Positions 41,740-54,587 of a stretch of DNA of 64,000 nucleotides are shown piece by piece; position 1 is the stretch's first letter, and each line of letters begins with the position of its first letter. The stretch spans positions 19,691,399 to 19,755,398 of the forward strand of contig CM046338.1 in the NCBI GenBank assembly GCA_025403435.1, read 5' to 3'. The stretch comes from Artocarpus heterophyllus. Lineage: Eukaryota; Streptophyta; Magnoliopsida; Rosales; Moraceae. The position numbers were made by a program, and so were the translations under genes. The notes beneath the pieces are model-generated. The model was not told the origin of the DNA. It saw only the letters and a program-made list of their open reading frames with translations, and did no database searches.

Positions 41740-42479
41740 ATATTTTATTCTGTTTTAATGATTGGAACTAATTGCTATTTTTTTTAATCAAGTTAGGGCA
41801 CAAAATTGCTAAAAAAAAAGGACTGCATAGTAATGATGGTGATGGTGATGGTGATGGTGATGACAACGACGACAACAACTACAGTATGTCATAAAACAAG
41901 GTAAAATGTAATAAAAGACTAAAGAGAATAAAAGAGAAAGCATGAGAGAGAGACAAAATAAATTTATATTTTTACTTGTAAGGATAAAAATATAAACTTA
42001 ATACAACCTTTATTTACAGGCCAAAAATCATAATTAGAAGTAGTAGCAATAAACATAATTTACATAGATTATATATACAATTAAAAGAAAAATAATGCAC
42101 AATAATAAAAAAGATTCAATGAGAGAGATAATGAGCTCAAAATGTGAATTTTAATTTGCATGTAAGTCATGGAATACTAAGACATGCTATCCACACACAC
42201 TTGAATCACAATACTCTCCTTGGATGTCCACCATACAAAGAATGTGTCTCATTAAAAATCTTACTAGGAAAAATCTCTTGGAAAAAAAATCTTAATGAAG
42301 AGAAGAAGAGTACATAATTCTTGTATGCTCTAATTTTAGGACTGCCTCATCAAAAACCTTGCCATGAAAACCTAATGGGAATAAATCTGGGTTAAGGGAA
42401 AAAATATACAGTATGCAGTGTCTCTCCCTCATGTCAACATCTCTTCTTCAAAGATCTCTTAGTCAACACATACTAATTT
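41740..42479. other. Intergenic with a (GATGGT)n microsatellite
   Basis: GATGGT is repeated four and a half times at 41835-41861, followed by GACAAC repeats to 41878. The CATTAAAAATCTTACTAGG and GCCATGAAAACCTAATGGG blocks at 42250-42400 look like the 3' non-coding region of the adjacent Copia remnant. Confidence 0.5.
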
Positions 42480-42724
42480 TGTATACCAACTTTTCAAATG
42501 TTGTTAGAGGAAGTCCCTTCATAATAAATCTATCAAGTTGTCAATGGAGTGAATTTGATGTATATCAATTCTCTAATTTCTTTTGTAGCTCGTGTGTAAA
42601 TAAGAATTTTGACAAAATATGCTTTGGTCTGTTTTCTTTTATGTAATCTCCTTTGAGTTGGGCGATATAGGTTGTATTATCTTCATACAACACCATTAAA
42701 CATTCTTTGTTGATTGGAAGATCA
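42480..42724 (-). pseudogene. Copia RNase H C-terminal remnant
   Basis: On the minus strand from 42724 the frame reads YEDNTTYIAQLKGDYIKENR then PKHILSKFLF, matching the Copia RNase H end (YEDN...AQ...GYIK...R.KHI..K). After a stop and frameshift, DIHQIHSIDNLIDL follows. It is truncated where an LTR begins at 42725, so it marks the host of that insertion. Confidence 0.7.
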
Positions 42725-43407
42725 TGTCACGACCCGACTATTCGAGCCGTTACTTAAAGCTTTTTTCTTTATCTTAATTGTAATCTTAATCTTACTTACT
42801 TGTAAAACTGCAGAATAATTTTTTAAACACATTTAGATTACTTAGCGATTATCGTAAATATGTTTAGAACACTTGTTTACTTATAATTACAAAACACTTA
42901 CTTAAACTATCTTGCAAAAGCAGTTCTAGCGTACTACTAGACAGGAACATACTATATAAATAAACAATTTTTCAAAAAGCGGAATTTAAATTGCAAAGGT
43001 AGCCATAACCCAACCATCACATTTGTCTGACCACTGCACCTAGGTCATCAATTTTTCATACCAACCTCTTGGCAGGATTTTCTATAGCATAAAGGATCTA
43101 GATGAGCTTTTGCACAGCAAATACAAACATTTCTCACAAAACATTTGTATAAGATTACTAACAGTAGTACAATGCATGATTTTAATATGCTTACTTGTGA
43201 ACATCTTATTATTCATGACTTATTCTATATTAAGGGCCCAAGTGTTCATTACCAAATACGCATGATTTTCGAACACCGTGATTATAACTTATCTTGATGC
43301 TCCCTTTGGGTCGGGAGACTTATAATCCTAACCTGAGTGGAGGTTAGTACAATACTTAATTATCTAATCTTAACTTTATTAACTTGGGCTTTAGATTACC
43401 AGTTTTG
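42725..43407 (-). mobile_element. LTR of family C relatedness, left part (minus)
   Basis: It begins TGTCACGACCCG, the reverse complement of a family C LTR end, and resembles the 3' end of 23030-27439 read backwards, including the GATGAGCTTT(T/C)GC...CAG block. Element B inserted at 43408 splits it from 52440-54380. Confidence 0.55.
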
Positions 43408-45564
43408 TGTCACGCCCCGGAGTACGGGAGGTGACGTGGCGGAATATTTAGATTAATTAAAAGAGAATTTAATTAAAAATCGAGAGTTTGAGAATCAAAT
43501 TAAATAAAAACTAAGAAGTTTTTCCACCACATTTTATAAAAGGATTTATAAAAATTAAGCAAATAATAATAATTGAATAAAAACCGCGAATATGGGTTCC
43601 ACAACCCATAACTTGTGCACACACATGGTTCTGACAATATCACAAATATAATTACAGTCCAGGTACAAATAACGTTAAGTCTTACATGCCTTGATTAATA
43701 ATACAGAATATAAATAAACTCTCCTATTGCTCCTGAGTTCGGTCCGAAGAATCTTCTCCAAACCTAAATGGAAAACCACCTAGATGGGGGAAATTCAAAA
43801 CAATAAAACGTGAGCGAAAGGCTCAGGAGGACTATGTTTTATAAAATAGTTTAACGCAAAGGAACACAACATTATTAGAAGTTATTCAAAGGAAACTTAA
43901 ATAAATAAATAGATAAACAATTTGAGTAGAACCGTCCTGACACAGAACAGTCTACTCGTCAAATCAAAACACCAATTTACTTTTACCTAGGCAAACCATG
44001 ATATCACCACCGTAGTGGCCCAGCTGGGTTTCGGGACCTGCCCCCAAGGTCGATCGCTACACGACCCGATCTCTGATATGGCGTCATGCCTTAGTGTTTA
44101 TTATCATTATCATTCAAAACCCAATTACCGAGTGTTGTCAATTACATTTATTATGGAATTCATTTCATAATCACGGCATATTAAAATATAACCGATAAAA
44201 CCATTTTCAAACAACCGTTGAAAACATTTGATAGAAATCCTTTTCAAAGCCAAATCATTTCAAAACCAGGCTACCAAAGAAATAGGATAGAAGTCCTACC
44301 TCAATACTCGTGCCGGTACCCCACACCGTAATCCCGGTCCGCTATACGTTAGCTCCACGAAACCACGAACGATCCTAGATACAAACTAAGTCAATCAATA
44401 TCTAGTTCAAGACATTCTATGTTACTAAATCATTTCATGATGTCCTAGTGTGCCATTTGTATCATTAAAATCATCCTATAAGGTTGGGATTTAAATCAGG
44501 GTTCAAAACAGTGAAAACGGGTAAAAATCACAAAATTTTCCATGCCTCGGTCGGCCTGCCGGACGCCCTGCTTCGGCCTGCCGAACTGCACAGTTCGGCC
44601 TGCCGGAAACAAGGTTCGGCCTGCCGAACATTTCCCCAGATTCGGCCTGCCGGTCGGAAGAACACCGGCCTGCCGATCATCACTCCGGCCTACCGAACAT
44701 GAACTTCGGCCTGCCGAACTGGGAAAACCCAGAAATCCCAGCCACGGGTTTCTCGATCCCCAAAATCCAAATCTTGTTTCTAACCTGTTTTTCTCAAATC
44801 CCAGGCATGAAAAACAACTATAGTTGATAGAAAAACATTCTAGAACATGTTTGGAACCATTTAAACAACATTTAAACTCAAAATCCTCAAAAATCTGAAA
44901 ATGAGAAAAAGAGGAGAAAAATGAAAAATCTTGAATCCAATCCGTTTTTCTTCAATCTACGCTTAGATTCTAGTTGGTCTAAGTTCATTTAACACAAATC
45001 CATGGTTTTCTAAGCTTAAACAAACTTAGATTTCAAAAACACACAAAATTGAAAATTTTGTAAAAAGTTTAGAAATTTCGAATCTAACCTCGAATCGAAG
45101 CTTCAATCCGCGTTCTCGGTTGCCGAATCACGTCCCCGAGCTTCCTCCTTGCTATCCCGAGGCTTGGATTCGAATTTGTTATAAAAAATTTGAGAGAGAA
45201 TTGAGAGAGAAAGAGAGCTGCCGAGAGAGAGAGAGAAGAGAGAGAGTGAAACGTGAGAGTGAGGAGAGAGAGAGAAGAGGGAAATAAATAGAGAAAATCG
45301 GTGGGCGGTTTTACTGTGCGAAAACCATGTGCCGCCCACGGTTTTGCAAAACGGAGTATTTTTAACATTTTACAAATTGTTGTGTTTTAAAACTCAAAAC
45401 ATCATTTTAAATCCATAAGAAATCATTTAAATGTATCAATTTAACAAAACAACCAAAAACTAAAAATCCAACCAAATAATCTAATTAAAGTTAAAACTTT
45501 AATTATGGCACACTAATTCATCATTTACATTACATTAATGTTAAATAAATTTCGGGACGTTACA
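43408..45564 (-). repeat. Element B, left LTR (3' LTR)
   Basis: TGTCACGCCCCGG...GGGACGTTACA. It is nearly identical to 50300-52439. On the minus strand the purine run AGGGGTGGAAAGC at 45565-45577 is the polypurine tract. Confidence 0.9.
44545..44722. repeat. CGGCCTGCCG array, eight units, LTR B left
   Basis: Eight copies of a near-palindromic CGGCCTGCCG core, mostly TTCGGCCTGCCGAA, at about 20-25-bp spacing. The GC content contrasts sharply with the AT-rich LTR around it. Open frames through it read as repeated GLP or RPAE units and are not genes. Confidence 0.9.
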
Positions 45565-45612
45565 GCTTTCCACCCCTAAAAGAAATTTCGTCCTCAAAAT
45601 TTACAACTCATC

Positions 45613-46990
45613 TCAAAAACAAAACAAATGCGGATATAACTCCCGCATACCCGACTCTAGTTCCCAAGTGGCTTCATCAACCCCGTGATGCTGCCACACG
45701 ACCTTTACCAACGGTATCTCACGACGACGCAAGCTAATCACTTTCCGGTCGATAATCTGAATCGGCACTTCTTCGTACGTCGTATCCTCCTGAACCTGCA
45801 CATCGCGAAACGATACTATCTTACCCTGCTCAGGTGGACACTTCCTAAGCATTGACACATGAAACACATCGTGCACATGAGAAAGTTCGGGCGGAAGATC
45901 AAGCCGATAAGCGACCACACCAACACGCTGAGTGATCTCGAACGGCCCAATATACCTCGGCGCGAGTTTCCCACTCACTCCGAACCGCATAGTTCCCTTA
46001 CGAGGCGACACCCTCAAGAGAACAAAATCTCCAACTGCGAACTCTAAGGGTCTACGTCTCCTATCTGCGTAGCTCTTCTGCCGACTCTGAGCTGCTCTCA
46101 ACCGATCCCGGATTACCACGACTTTCTCGTTGCTGTCACGAATCTCATATGGCCCAAGAAAAACTCTATCTTCCGGCTCGGCCCAACACACAGGTGACCG
46201 ACACGGTCGCCCATACAACGCCTCAAATGGTGCCATACCGATACTCGTCTGATAACTGTTGTTGTACGTGAACTCCGCCAAATGCAAACATTGCTTCCAA
46301 TTCCCGCCGAAGTCCAACGCACAAGCACGCAACATATCCTCGAAAACCTGAATAACCCGCTTAGACTGCCCATCAGTCTGAGGATGAAACGCCGTACTGA
46401 AGTTCAAATCCGTACCCAAAGCCTCCTGAAAACTCCTCCAGTACTTAGCATTAAACCTGGTGTCTCGATCAGAGGTGATGGACAAAGGAACCCCATGCAA
46501 CCTCACAATGTTCTGCATATACAACTCCCCGAGAATCTTCCTGGAACACGTTGATCTAAACGGAATGAAATGCGCCGATTTCGTCAACCTGTCGACTACA
46601 ACCCAAACTGCATCATGCCGCTGCTCCGTCCTCGGCAAACCTGTGAGGAAATCCATCGTCACATGCTCCCATTTCCACCCTGGAATAGGAAGCGGCTGAA
46701 GCTGACCTGCAGGCTTCTGATGCTCAGCTTTCACCTGAAGACACGTCGAACACTTGGCCACGTACTCGCGAACATCTTTCTTCATGCCTCTCCACCAATA
46801 GTGCCTCTTCAAATCACGATACATCTTGGTGCTCCCCGGATGAATAGCAAACTGAGACCTGCTTCATCTAGAACGGCTTTCGTCACCTCGGTGATAACTG
46901 GAACTGCAAGACGCTCCCGGAAGTACAACGATCCATCTGCATGCACGCTCCATTCCTCGAACTGCTCCCCGTTCTGAATCCGCGACCAAA
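45613..46990 (-). pseudogene. Element B integrase with chromodomain-like tail
   Basis: A 403-residue open frame (46824-45613) holds the zinc-finger end (CSTC), the catalytic core with D58 (MDF) and D119 (SDRD), the GKLAPRYIGPF module and the chromodomain-like EIPLVKVVWQHHGVDEATWE. Where the third catalytic residue should be, 35 residues after D119, there is K155 (GQSKRVIQV) rather than glutamate, so the enzyme would be dead even if expressed. The N-terminal finger continues in another frame to about 46990. Confidence 0.88.
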
Positions 46991-47009
46991 TCCCCTGCAA
47001 ATGTCGATC

Positions 47010-47701
47010 CTACCACTGACCTTGCTTCACCATCCGAACAAGAGCTGGAGTCGCTTCCACATGATACAACAAAACTCGATCACCGTCTTCATGATACTGT
47101 AGCCGATACTCACTCACTGTCGCATCCCTGCTCCAGTCCTCAAAAATCAAACAAGCGAGAATCCCTGAAGACTTCCTGCTAAGCGCGTCCACGACCACAT
47201 TAGCTTTTCCGGGATGATACTGCAACGTGAAATCATAATCCTCCATGTACTCCACCCATCTGCGCTGCCTCAAGTTGAGATCCCTCTGAGTGAACAAATG
47301 CCTCAAACTCTTATGATCGGAGAAGACCTGAAACGATGCTCCATACAAGTAACACCTCCAAATCTTCAGCGCGTAGATCACCGCTGCAAGCTCTAAATCG
47401 TGAGTAGGATAATTTTGCTCGTGAGGTCATAGCTGTCTCGATCCGTATGCAACCACACGTCCATGCTGCATCAACACGCATCCAAGTCCACGCCCTGAAG
47501 CATCCGCATAAACCTCATATGGCTCGTCACTGCTAGGAATAACCAACATCGGAGCTGAAGTCAACCGGTTCTTCAATTCCTAAAAAGCAGACTCACAGTC
47601 TTCATCCCACTCAAACCTGACATTTTTCTTGATCAACCTCGTCAACGGAGCTGCAATCTTCGAAAAGTCCTTTACAAATTTCTGGTAATATCCAACAAGA
47701 C
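47010..47701 (-). pseudogene. Element B RNase H (broken)
   Basis: 47381-47010 reads [35 protein letters not shown] and [13 protein letters not shown]. Upstream, 47400-47700 gives recognisable blocks with two stops. It sits in a different frame from the RT, following a shift near 47740. Confidence 0.86.
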
Positions 47702-49054
47702 CTAAGAAGCTGCGAATCTTCGGTACATTCCTTGGTAGTTCCCACTCAATATAGCTTCAATCTTGGACGGATCCACTGAAATACCATGCTCCGAGATGAC
47801 ATGACCTAGAAACTTGACCTCAGTCAACCAAAACTCGCACTTTTCCCTCTTAGCATACAACTGGTGCTCCCGCAGAGTCTGAAGCACGATCCGAAGATGC
47901 TGCTCATGCTCCTCCCAAGTCTTAGAATACACAAGAATATCATCGATGAACACGATCATGAACTGATCCAGATACAGCCTAAATATCCTGTTCATCAGAT
48001 CCATAAAAGCTGCTGGAGCATTCGTCAACCCAAATGACATAACCAGAAACTCAAAGTGCCCATACCGAGTCCTAAAAGCTGTCTTGGGAATATCCTCTTC
48101 CTTGATCCTGAGCTGATGATAACTTGAACGCAAATCAATCTTCGAGAAGTACCGCGAACCTCCCAACTGGTCAAATAGCTCATCAACCCTAGGCAAGGGA
48201 TATTTGTTCTTCACCGTAACACGATTCAGCTGTCGATAATCCACACATAACCTGAGAGTCCCATCGTGCTTCTTAGCGAACAAAAATGGTGCTCCCCACG
48301 GAGATGTGCTGTTTCGAATATACCCATTATCAGCAAGCTCCTGAAGTTGCTTCCTCAATTCCTTCATTTCTGCCGGCGCCATCCGATAAGGTGCCATAGA
48401 AATCAGTGATGTCCCTGGAAACAACTCGATACCAAACTCAATCTCCCGATACGGTGGTAATCCTGGCAACTCGTCGGGGAAGACATCCTCGAACTCATCA
48501 ACCACCGAAATCGCTACACTGCTACTCGAAACATAGGGCTCGCAATCCAGGTTGGCAAGAAAAGCACAACAACCTAGATTCCTTCGCCCTCCTAGACACG
48601 ACTTCATGAGACGCTCACTCATTAACCAATCACCACCACCCTGGTAAGTGATCATCGTCCCTCTATCAGACACTAAGGTCACTTTTCTAAGTTGGCAGTC
48701 CACGACTGCATTATACCTGGACAACCAGTCCATCCCTAGAATTACATCATAGGAGTTCATGGGGAGTATAATCAAATCACTTTTCAAAATCTCATCCCCA
48801 ATCATTATTTTACAAGATTTACACATACAATTTACACATACCCACCCCAAGGGAGAAGTTATGACTAGGGGTTCATTAAACTCTTCTATCTCTAATCCCA
48901 AGGCATGTACAAAAGAACTCGAAATGAGAGAATGAGAGGCACCGGTATCAAATAAAACGCGAGCTAAAGATCTAGAAACCAAGATCATACCATCGACAAC
49001 CGCATTACCAGTCTGAGAATCTGACCCTCCAGATGCCATTGCATGAACCTGCAC
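47702..49054 (-). pseudogene. Element B protease and reverse transcriptase
   Basis: A 450-residue open frame. The protease loop [13 protein letters not shown] has its aspartate at residue 36 and is followed by [20 protein letters not shown] blocks follow: [49 protein letters not shown] and the catalytic [10 protein letters not shown]. The frame ends in a frameshift (GNYQGMYRR) shortly after the thumb region starts. It is in the same frame as gag (49996-49220), with only stops between. Confidence 0.88.
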
Positions 49055-49061
49055 TGGCGCT

Positions 49062-50194
49062 TTCCCTTTTCCTCTACCGACATTGCTGGGTCCTGGATTA
49101 CTCGGCCGATACTACTGAGATGGAGACGACTGCACACTACCTGTACTCGGCGCTCGATACTGAGGAACACTGCGCTGAAAATGCTGCGGCTGCTGTCCCC
49201 GTGCCGGATATGAGAATTGCTAAGGAGAGAACTGCGGATACTGTAACTGCAGGTACTGCGGAGGCGGAGGTAGGGTATGAGGCTGAGACTGACGACTGGC
49301 ATCCTCCTTAGTCTGCGATCCAAGACGAGCACTCCTGATCGGGCAATTCCTCTTGATGTGTCTGGGCTGCTGACAGAAATGACAATGAAAGCTGTAGGGA
49401 TTGCTGCGCCCGCTGCCAGACGAACTACTGCTACCACTGGTCGCACCGCCTTGCTTGCCTTTCCCTGGAGCTGGACGACTACTGGTGCTCTTCCTGCCAC
49501 TCCTCTGCGGTCCTCCTGAAGCCTTGGCTCGGTCCTCACAATACTGCACATAATCATTCTCCACGGAGATTGCCGACGACACAAGCTCTCCGAAACTCCT
49601 AAGCCGTAGAGCAACCAACTGCCGCCGAATAGGAGCCTTGAGCCCTTCCTGAAACTTAATGCACTTTTCACGCTCCGATGCCACCGCTGATGGAGCAAAC
49701 CTAGCCAACTCATTAAACTTTGCCTCATATTCCCAAACTGACAGATCACCCTGCTGCAATCTATAAAACTCAGCTGCCTTCTGATCTCTATACCCCTGCA
49801 AAAAATACCGATCATAGAACAGCTCCTCGAACCTGTCCCAACTGATATCGCCACCGCGCTCCAGACGCTTAGTCTGTTTCCACCAAGTGTTAGCGCCACC
49901 CTCGAGCTTATACGCCGCGAACTCCACACGATACTCCTCAGGCACACCAAGGGTATCCAAATGCTTCAAGATCGAATCCAGCCAATACTCTGCCAACTGC
50001 GGATCCCCATTGCCATCAAAAGTCAGAATAGACGCCCGTCGAAATTCTTTAAAATATGCATGCCGACTACCAACACTAGAGTCTTACGGTCTAGCCCTGG
50101 CTGCCATCTGTCGAAAAGTCGCAAACATAGACCTCATCATGCTTTCATCGTTCCCGAACTCGGCGTCAGCTGTCGAACGACGTCTAGGTGCCAT
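49062..50194 (-). pseudogene. Element B gag (stops only)
   Basis: From the ATG at 50194 (MAPRRRSTADAEF) one frame runs through the capsid (WWKQTKRLERGGDISWDRF, FYRLQQGDLSVWEYEAKF) to the zinc knuckle CHFCQQPRHIKRNC. In-frame stops are at 50084-50086 (TAA) and near 49219 and 49113. The frame matches the protease-RT frame, so gag-pol was one open frame before decay. Confidence 0.88.
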
Positions 50195-50282
50195 TCTCTC
50201 ACTTCTGAAAACAAAATTTGGACTGTCAGAGGTATTTCATTGTCAAACCTATGTGTGCACAATTCCCAAGGTTCATAACCTT

Positions 50283-50297
50283 GAGCTTTGATACCAT
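50283..50297 (-). promoter_or_regulatory. Primer binding site, element B (tRNA-iMet type)
   Basis: On the minus strand the LTR end GTGACA is followed a few bases later by TGGTATCAAAGC, one mismatch from the initiator-methionine primer complement TGGTATCAGAGC. Confidence 0.82.
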
Positions 50298-50299
50298 TC

Positions 50300-52439
50300 T
50301 GTCACGCCCCGGAGTACGGGAGGTGACGTGGCGGAATATTTAAACTAATTAAAAGAGAATTTAATTAAAAACCGAGAGTTTGAAAATCCAATTAAGTAAG
50401 AAATAAAGAGATTTTCCACCACATTCGATAAACGAGTTTATAAAATATTAGGCAAATAATAGCAATTAAATAAAAACCGCGAATATGGGTTCCACAACCC
50501 ACAACTTGTGCACACACATGGTTCTGACAATATCATAAATACAATTACAGTCCAAGTACAAATAAAGTTAAGTCTTACATGCCTTGATTAATAAATACAG
50601 AATGTAAATAAATTCTCCTATTGCTCCTGAGTTCGGTCCGAAGAATCTTCTCCAAACCTAAATGGGAAACCACCTAGAAGGGGGAAATTTAAAACAATAA
50701 AACGTGAGCGAAAGGCTCAGTAGGACTATGTTTTATAAAATAGTTTAACGCAAAGGAACACAACATTATTAGAAGTTATTCAAAGGAAACTTAAATAAAT
50801 AAATAGATAAACAATTTGAGTAGAACCGTCCTGACACAGAACAGTCTACTCGTCAAATCAAAACACCAATTTACTTTTACCTAGGCAAACCATGATATCA
50901 CCACCGTAGTGGCCCAGCTGGGTTTCGGGACCTGCCCTCAAGGTCGATCGCTACACGACCCGATCTCTGATATGGCGTCATGCCTTAGTGTTTATTATCA
51001 TTATCATTCAAAACCCAATTACCGAGTGTTGTCAATTACATTTATTATGGAATTCATTTCATAATCACGGAATATTAAAATATAACCGATAAAACTATTT
51101 TCAAACAACCGTTGAAAACATTTGATAGAAATCCTTTTCAAAGCCAAATCATTTCAAAACCAGGCTACCAAAGAAATAGGATAGAAGTCCTACCTCAATA
51201 CTCGTGCCGGTACCCCACACCGTAATCCCGGTCCGCTATACGTTAGCTCCATGGAACCACGAACGATCCTAGTTACAAACCAAGTCAATCAATATCTAGT
51301 TCGAGACATTCTATGTTACTAAATCATTTCATGATGTCCTAGTGTGCCATTTGTATCATTAAAATCATCCTATAAGGTTGGGATTTAAATCAGGGTTCAA
51401 AACAGTGAAAACGGGTAAAAATCACAAAATTTTCCATGCCTCGGTCGGCCTGCCGGATGTCCTGCTTTGGCCTGCCGAACTGCACAGTTCGGCCTGCCGA
51501 ACATTTCCCCAGATTCGGCCTGCCGGTCGGAAGAACACCGGCCTACCGATCATCACTCCGGCGTGCCGAACATGAACTTCGGCCTGCCGAACTGGGAAAA
51601 CCCAGAAATCCCAGCCACGGGTTTCTCGATCCCCAAAATCCAAATCTTGTTTCTAACCTGTTTTTCTCAAATCCCAGGCATGAAAAACAACTATAGTTGA
51701 TAGAAAAACATTCTAGAACATGTTTGGAACCATTTAAACAACATTTAAACTCAAAATCCTCAAAAATCTGAAAATGAGAAAAAGAGGAGAAAAATGAAAA
51801 ATCTTGAATCCAATCCGTTTTTCTTCAATCTAGGCTTAGATTCTAGTTGTTCTAAGTTCATTTAACACAAATCCACGGTTTTCTAAGCTTAAACAAACTT
51901 AGATTTCAAAAACACACAAAATTGAAAATTTTGTAAAAAGTTTAGAAATTTCAAATCTAACCTCGAATCGAAGCTTCAATCCGCGTTCTCGGTTGCCGAA
52001 TCACGTCCCCGAGCTTCCTCCTTGCTATCCCGAAGCTTGGATTCGAATTTGTTTTCAAAAATTTGAGAGAGAATTGAGAGAGAAAGAGAGCTGCCGAGAG
52101 AGAGAGAGAAGAGAGAGAGTGGAACGTGAAAGTGAGGAGAGAGAGAGAGAAGAGGGAAATAAATAGAGAAAATCGGTGGGCGGTTTTACTGTGCGAAAAC
52201 CATGTGCCGCCCACGGTTTTGCAAAACGGAGTATTTTTAACATTTTACAAATTGTTGTGTTTTAAAACTCAAAACATCATTTTAAATCCATAAGAAATCA
52301 TTTAAATGTATCAATTTAACAAAACAACCAAAAACTAAAAATCCAACCAAATAATCTAATTAAAGTTAAAACTTTAATTATGGCACACTAATTCATCATT
52401 TACATTACATTAATGTTAAATAAATTTCGGGACGTTACA
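50300..52439 (-). repeat. Element B, right LTR (5' LTR)
   Basis: TGTCACGCC...GACGTTACA, 2140 bp against 2157 bp for the partner. The most visible difference is one fewer CGGCCTGCCG unit. Confidence 0.9.
51438..51600. repeat. CGGCCTGCCG array, seven units, LTR B right
   Basis: The same array as 44545-44722 but missing one unit (between the third and fourth of the left copy). Several cores carry single changes (TTGGCCTGCCG, CGGCGTGCCG, CGGCCTACCG). Confidence 0.9.
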
Positions 52440-54380
52440 ATTTGTAACTTAGTCAATATACAGAATGTCATGACTTGGTATCTAAAGTAATATGCATGAC
52501 AAACACAATCTTAAACCATAAGTGATACCTAACTATTGGATCTAGTCTATACCGTCAAACTATTTTTATGTCGCTTGACTTAGATGCACTAAGGCCAAAT
52601 TTAAGTCACATAATATGGATTTGAACTTTGTATGTCGAGAGTCCTCATTTACTTAAAAACTTTGAGCTTAATCGATAACCTTTGGTTTGTTTAAACCATT
52701 TTTGTAAAAATGACAATTTTGCCCTCAACAAGTCTCAACAAAAATTTTGAACTCTTAGGAATTAAAATTGTTATCGCATGCTACCCAAAAAAGTTTAGAA
52801 AATCTGTCCGTGCAGTGAAAAATTTAGTTTTGCTAATTTTTACGATTTTGGTTCGAAACATGAATATCTTGACATTTTTGCCTTTGGCACTAAAGGAATA
52901 CTGTTTGGTACCATAATGTGCAACTTTTAATTAGGATCAAAACTCTCAAAAGGCTCTTGAACATATTCAAACGTTTTCAAAGCATTTTCCCATTTTTGCC
53001 GTTTACAATTTCACAGTTAAATCTTATAAAATTTATAACTCAAAATCGGTGTAGAATTGATAGAAAAGTTATTTCATGAAAGTCGACAATTTCAATAAGA
53101 TCTACAACTTTTGTGGTTTAAGTTTTTTCAAAATCAATTGTTTCGAGAGAGTTTTGGCCAAATTTCTAAATGCACAAATCTAAAAATTACCTTTTTTAGG
53201 TTGATTTGGTTAGAATTTGAGGAAAATTTCTTCACAACAAATATTTATCTCATCGTTTTCAATAAATCTTATGTTAAGCTTGAAAGTCAATTCAATCACT
53301 TAGATCTTTAAATTATGTTTTTTAAAAAATGTTTCATAAGTTGTTGTAACACTTAACTTGCAAAACTATTTCTACATACCAAAATCATAAACTAAGCCTA
53401 ACAACTTTATCTATAACCATGCAACATAGACAAATAATGTCATAATAAGTCTTTTACATGCCAAAGTCCATAATCACTTATTACATCCTATAAATAAATT
53501 AAATCATAAACTTTAAATAAAAAATTTAGAGTTGAGGTTTTACCTAATGTATTCCAAAAAGTTGGATTACTTTCTCTTACTGAAATTTCAAGATCAAAAC
53601 ATAAACAATTAATTTCTAACATATAACATAAACTTTGACAAAAATCCTACTTAGCAAAATTTTTTTTTAGCCTTAAATCCTCATTGGATCAACACTAAAA
53701 CCATTGAGCTTGCTTCTAATGATGATTGGAGGACTTTGACCATCAAAACTTTGAGAGAAAGTGGACTATGGAGGGTTGGTTTAGGAGAGGGAAAATGGAA
53801 AAAAATTTGCTTCATGAACAAATTTGGGGAAGAAGAAAGAAAATGGATTTTCAAGTTGGTCCCTTTGCATTTATAGATCATGAACTAGGGACTAGTTTGC
53901 AACAAAAATTTTCCTCATAAGCCCCTTTCTATACTCATATTTCTTAAGGGAAAAGGGAGAAGTGTTGCATAAATTTTGTGGTCTAATTTTGATAAGATCA
54001 AAGTATACTTGATTACTAGGTTTTACTTTAGCAGTCTAAATTTTCTCAAAACTATTTTTTTTTCTTGTAATGTTGGTATGTTTTAGAGGAGATATTTCTC
54101 TTATCAGTCTAAAAATATTCCAGTACATTGTATACCCATACTGTTTAATTCTTATCCACAGTAGTTCATAAGTCTGTGTGGGAACTAATTTTGTATAATT
54201 CTATTTTGTTGCTAACTTAACTACTCTAGGTGTGTCTGTATACTGGATACTTTTACTAGATGGGTTGCAGATATCAATATCCATATTAGCTTAACTGACG
54301 GGTACTACATAGGACTTTGGCATAGTGCTTTAATCTTATTATCCCAAGTTTACTTTAGGATATATTACACTGATACCTCT
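52440..54380 (-). mobile_element. LTR of family C relatedness, right part (minus)
   Basis: It continues 43407 across element B. Blocks matching the reverse complement of 23030-27439 include TTGACATTTTTGCC (52870; compare 24945), and TTGGAGGACTTTGACCATCA with AAACTTTGAGAGAAAG (53725-53760; compare 24040-24090). A minus-strand TATA (CTATAAATGC, near 53868) may be its promoter. The right boundary is uncertain; GATATATTACA near 54370 is a candidate end. No target duplication was found. Confidence 0.45.
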
Positions 54381-54587
54381 TGTGTTTTACTTAAATTATA
54401 GAGACATTCCTAAACCAAAAGTAATCATATTGACATCCCTTGACTATTAACAAAAGCTACAGATTGACCTTTTATGTTAGTTGATTGTGAGTTGATTGTT
54501 GATTTTGGTCGTTTATTTTTTAAAGAAATTCCAAAAGTGCCCCAAAATGTTTTTTTTTTCCTTTTCTCTTTCCACAACTATAGCAAT

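Larger units (their letters stand above)
43408..52439 (-). mobile_element. Tekay-like Ty3/Gypsy element B, complete but defective
   Basis: The LTRs 43408-45564 and 50300-52439 flank gag, protease, RT, RNase H and integrase on the minus strand. The flanks TTTTG and ATTTG differ at one of five positions. The primer site and polypurine tract adjoin the LTRs. It is related to element A at protein level, but its LTRs are unrelated in most of their length. Coding decay consists of single stops and at least two frameshifts, so it is younger or less damaged than A. Confidence 0.9.

Noticed and set aside
44484..44823. Open frames encoding repeated RPAE / GLP motifs
   Set aside because: They are translations of the CGGCCTGCCG array in an LTR, occur in several frames and repeat at 51378-51700.
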